DNA of 54,904 nucleotides, from assembly GCF_029255185.1 (NCBI RefSeq), contig NZ_JAPUVO010000095.1:1-54904 (forward strand), in the 5' to 3' direction. Source of the stretch: Propionivibrio sp. Its GTDB lineage: Bacteria; Pseudomonadota; Gammaproteobacteria; Burkholderiales; Rhodocyclaceae. Each line of letters begins with the position of its first letter. Position 1 is the first letter of the stretch. A program made the translations under genes and the position numbers. Below, piece by piece: positions 53,570-54,904 of the stretch. The notes under the pieces are model-generated. The model saw only the letters and a list, made by a program, of their open reading frames with translations, made no database searches and was not told the origin of the DNA.

Positions 53570-54472
53570 ATGTTCGCCTTTTCAGTCGTGCTGAAAACGC
53601 TTTTCACCGCCCTCCTGTTGGCCACCGCCGGCCTCGCTGGCGCCGACGTGGTCGTGTTCGACGATGCCGGCACCCGTGTCCGCCTGCCGCAGCCAGCCCG
53701 GCGCATCATCACCCTGGCACCGCATCTGGTCGAAACCCTGTACGCTGCCGGCGCTGGCGACAAGCTGGTCGGTACCGTTGAGTTCAGTAACTACCCTGAA
53801 GCGGCGAAAAAGACCCCCCGCGTTGGCAGCTACGTATTGCTCGACCTTGAAACCGTGATCGCGCTAAAACCCGATCTGATCATCGCCTGGCATAGTGGCA
53901 ATGCCCCGGCGCATATCGACCGCTTGCGCGCCCTCGGTTTCACGATCTATGTTTCGGAGCTCAAGCGCATCGAAGACGTCGCCTCAGAAATCGAGCGTTT
54001 TGCTGTCCTGGCCGGCACCAGCACGGTTGGCAATGCCACCGCCGAGCATTTTCGCGAACGCTTCGCAGCGCTGAAAAACCGTTACAGCACCCGGCCGCCA
54101 GTTCGCACCTTCTACCAGATCTGGAAGCAACCGCTGATGACCATTGGCGGCAAGCAGATCATTTCCAGCGTAATCCGCCTGTGCGGCGGAGAAAACGTTT
54201 TTGAGACGCTGGAGACGCTGGCGCCGACGGTGAGCGTCGAAGCAGTAATCGCCGCCAACCCCGAAGCCATCGTTGCCAGCGGCATGGACGAAGCGCGCCC
54301 TGAATGGCTTAACGACTGGAAGCGCTGGACCTCAATAGCCGCCGTGGCGCGCGATAACCTTTTCTTCGTGCCGCCAGACCTGATTCAGCGCCATACGCCA
54401 CGCTTGCTCGACGGCGCCGAACGGCTTTGTCAGCACCTTGAAATGGCGCGTAGCCGCAGGCCGCATGGCTAG
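53570..54472 (+). CDS. btuF: Periplasmic cobalamin-binding protein (BtuF-like)
   Basis: Class III substrate-binding protein of 300 residues. Signal peptide about 1-24 ([21 protein letters not shown]), first lobe with [35 protein letters not shown] and LKPDLIIAW, a rigid linking helix ([17 protein letters not shown]) and a second lobe ending [22 protein letters not shown]. This pattern is typical of BtuF. Corrinoid specificity is inferred from the adjacent divergent cobQ; the BtuC/BtuD partners are probably those at 22.8-24.6 kb. The promoter must lie in the 57-bp gap. No riboswitch is visible here. Confidence 0.88.
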   Translation: MFAFSVVLKTLFTALLLATAGLAGADVVVFDDAGTRVRLPQPARRIITLAPHLVETLYAAGAGDKLVGTVEFSNYPEAAKKTPRVGSYVLLDLETVIALKPDLIIAWHSGNAPAHIDRLRALGFTIYVSELKRIEDVASEIERFAVLAGTSTVGNATAEHFRERFAALKNRYSTRPPVRTFYQIWKQPLMTIGGKQIISSVIRLCGGENVFETLETLAPTVSVEAVIAANPEAIVASGMDEARPEWLNDWKRWTSIAAVARDNLFFVPPDLIQRHTPRLLDGAERLCQHLEMARSRRPHG

Positions 54473-54634
54473 GCGCACCGGGCGCACGTGCCTTTGAGAT
54501 TCGCTTCGCTATTGGCTTGTGCGCATACACCCTTGCACAGCGCCATTCCATAAGCCTTGCAGGCTGGCCATCGCTAACACCAACGACGGGTATGGACGCC
54601 ACCCGCCAAACCGGCTATGCTTCGCAGCCTCTTA

Positions 54635-54711
54635 GCGCCCGTAGCTCAGCTGGATAGAGTACTGCCCTCCGAAGGCAGGGGTCGCCCGTTCGAATCGGGC
54701 CGGGCGCGCCA
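54635..54711 (+). tRNA. tRNA-Arg (anticodon CCG)
   Basis: A 77-nt cloverleaf: acceptor GCGCCCG / CGGGCGC, D-arm with AGCTGGATAGA, anticodon stem CTGCC / GGCAG with loop CTCCGAA (anticodon CCG), T-arm GCCCG-TTCGAAT-CGGGC, discriminator G and encoded CCA. It reads the Arg codon CGG. Confidence 0.97.
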
Positions 54712-54781
54712 TGTCAATTGTCAGTGTGGTTGCACTACAGCAACGAGACACTGCCCTGTTTTCGCCTTACACAAAGCACGA

Positions 54782-54811
54782 AGCCCGGCTTCGCGGATGC
54801 GAAGTCGGGCT
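54782..54811 (-). terminator. Hairpin at the end of the rRNA operon
   Basis: AGCCCGGCTTCGC at 54782-54794 pairs with GCGAAGTCGGGCT at 54799-54811 (one mismatch), 15 bp beyond the 5S 3' end. The trailing T-run is weak, but the position fits an rRNA operon terminator. Confidence 0.55.
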
Positions 54812-54826
54812 AGTGTTTAAATGGGT

Positions 54827-54904
54827 AGCCTGGCGGTGACCTACTTTCGCACACGTAGTATGCACTATCATCGGCGCGACTTTGTTTCACGGTCCTGTTC
54901 GAGA
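54827..54904 (-). rRNA. rrf: 5S rRNA, 3' part (runs off right edge)
   Basis: Read on the minus strand, the sequence carries the 5S landmarks GAACAGGACCGTGAAAC, GCGCCGATGATAGTGCAT and the 3' end AAAGTAGGTCACCGCCAGGC. About 78 nt are inside the window. The 23S and 16S genes would lie to the right. Confidence 0.95.

Noticed and set aside
54473-54634. Short Cys-rich minus-strand frame (CKAYGMALCKGVCAQ...)
   Set aside because: No start codon with a ribosome site, only about 25-32 residues, and no recognisable homologue. Probably chance.

Overview
The window is about 55 kb of GC-rich chromosome from a Gram-negative bacterium, most likely a betaproteobacterium of the Rhodocyclales (Dechloromonas / Azonexus / Accumulibacter type). 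That placement is inferred from the gene set and orders (glyA-nrdR-ribD; a TIGR02449-type gene with zapA and 6S RNA; NapC-type cytochromes; BPSS1780-type membrane protein; DUF4129/DUF4350 cluster). No 16S rRNA gene is present. The right edge carries tRNA-Arg(CCG) and the 3' part of a 5S rRNA gene, so an rRNA operon lies just outside.

Layout. 1-2410 (-): N-terminal part of a giant LapA-like adhesin with a PAAG retention site and near-identical 103-residue repeats, running off the left edge. 2.7-5.7 kb (+): glyA, nrdR, ribD. 5.8-7.4 kb (+): a tetraheme NapC/NirT quinol dehydrogenase and a periplasmic cytochrome partner. 7.6-11.9 kb (+): a LapB/LapC-type type I secretion operon with a LuxR-type regulator, presumably the exporter of the adhesin. 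11.9-17.0 kb (+): lgt, methylmalonyl-CoA epimerase, an unknown 536-aa protein, cutA, dsbD. 17.0-20.4 kb (-): TIGR02647 protein, selO, a GDT1-type cation exporter, 6S RNA, zapA, a TIGR02449 coiled-coil protein. 20.5-24.6 kb (+): cobalamin riboswitch and btuBCD-like uptake genes. 24.7-33.05 kb: a rhodanese, then a membrane/AAA cluster (SpoIIM, DUF4129, DUF4350, MoxR, DUF58, BPSS1780, RDD).

33.0-43.4 kb is a type I-C CRISPR-Cas locus on the minus strand (cas3-cas5-cas8c-cas7, a DUF433/DUF5615 toxin-antitoxin-like pair, cas4-cas1-cas2, leader, then 24 identical 37-nt repeats). It is bracketed by two copies of the last 69 bp of ubiA: the right copy ends the intact gene, the left is an orphan fragment whose differences are nearly all synonymous. 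This looks like an island integrated at the 3' end of ubiA. Two spacers hit the same protospacer with one difference in the seed, and the spacer next to the leader-distal intact repeat contains the 3' end of a serine-type tRNA joined to non-tRNA sequence, as in an integrative-element attP.

43.4-54.9 kb: ubiA, an orphan solute-binding protein convergent with a REC-GGDEF protein and a large hybrid histidine kinase, a truncated hicA, then midA and cobQ (-) diverging from a btuF-like corrinoid-binding protein (+), followed by tRNA-Arg and 5S rRNA.

The most notable items are the CRISPR-Cas island: its ubiA-derived boundary repeats, the toxin-antitoxin-like pair inside the cas operon, the seed-variant duplicate spacer and the att-like spacer. 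No completely unknown multi-gene system can be claimed from sequence alone. The SpoIIM-to-RDD cluster and the sensory solute-binding protein/kinase/diguanylate cyclase group are the best candidates with undefined function.
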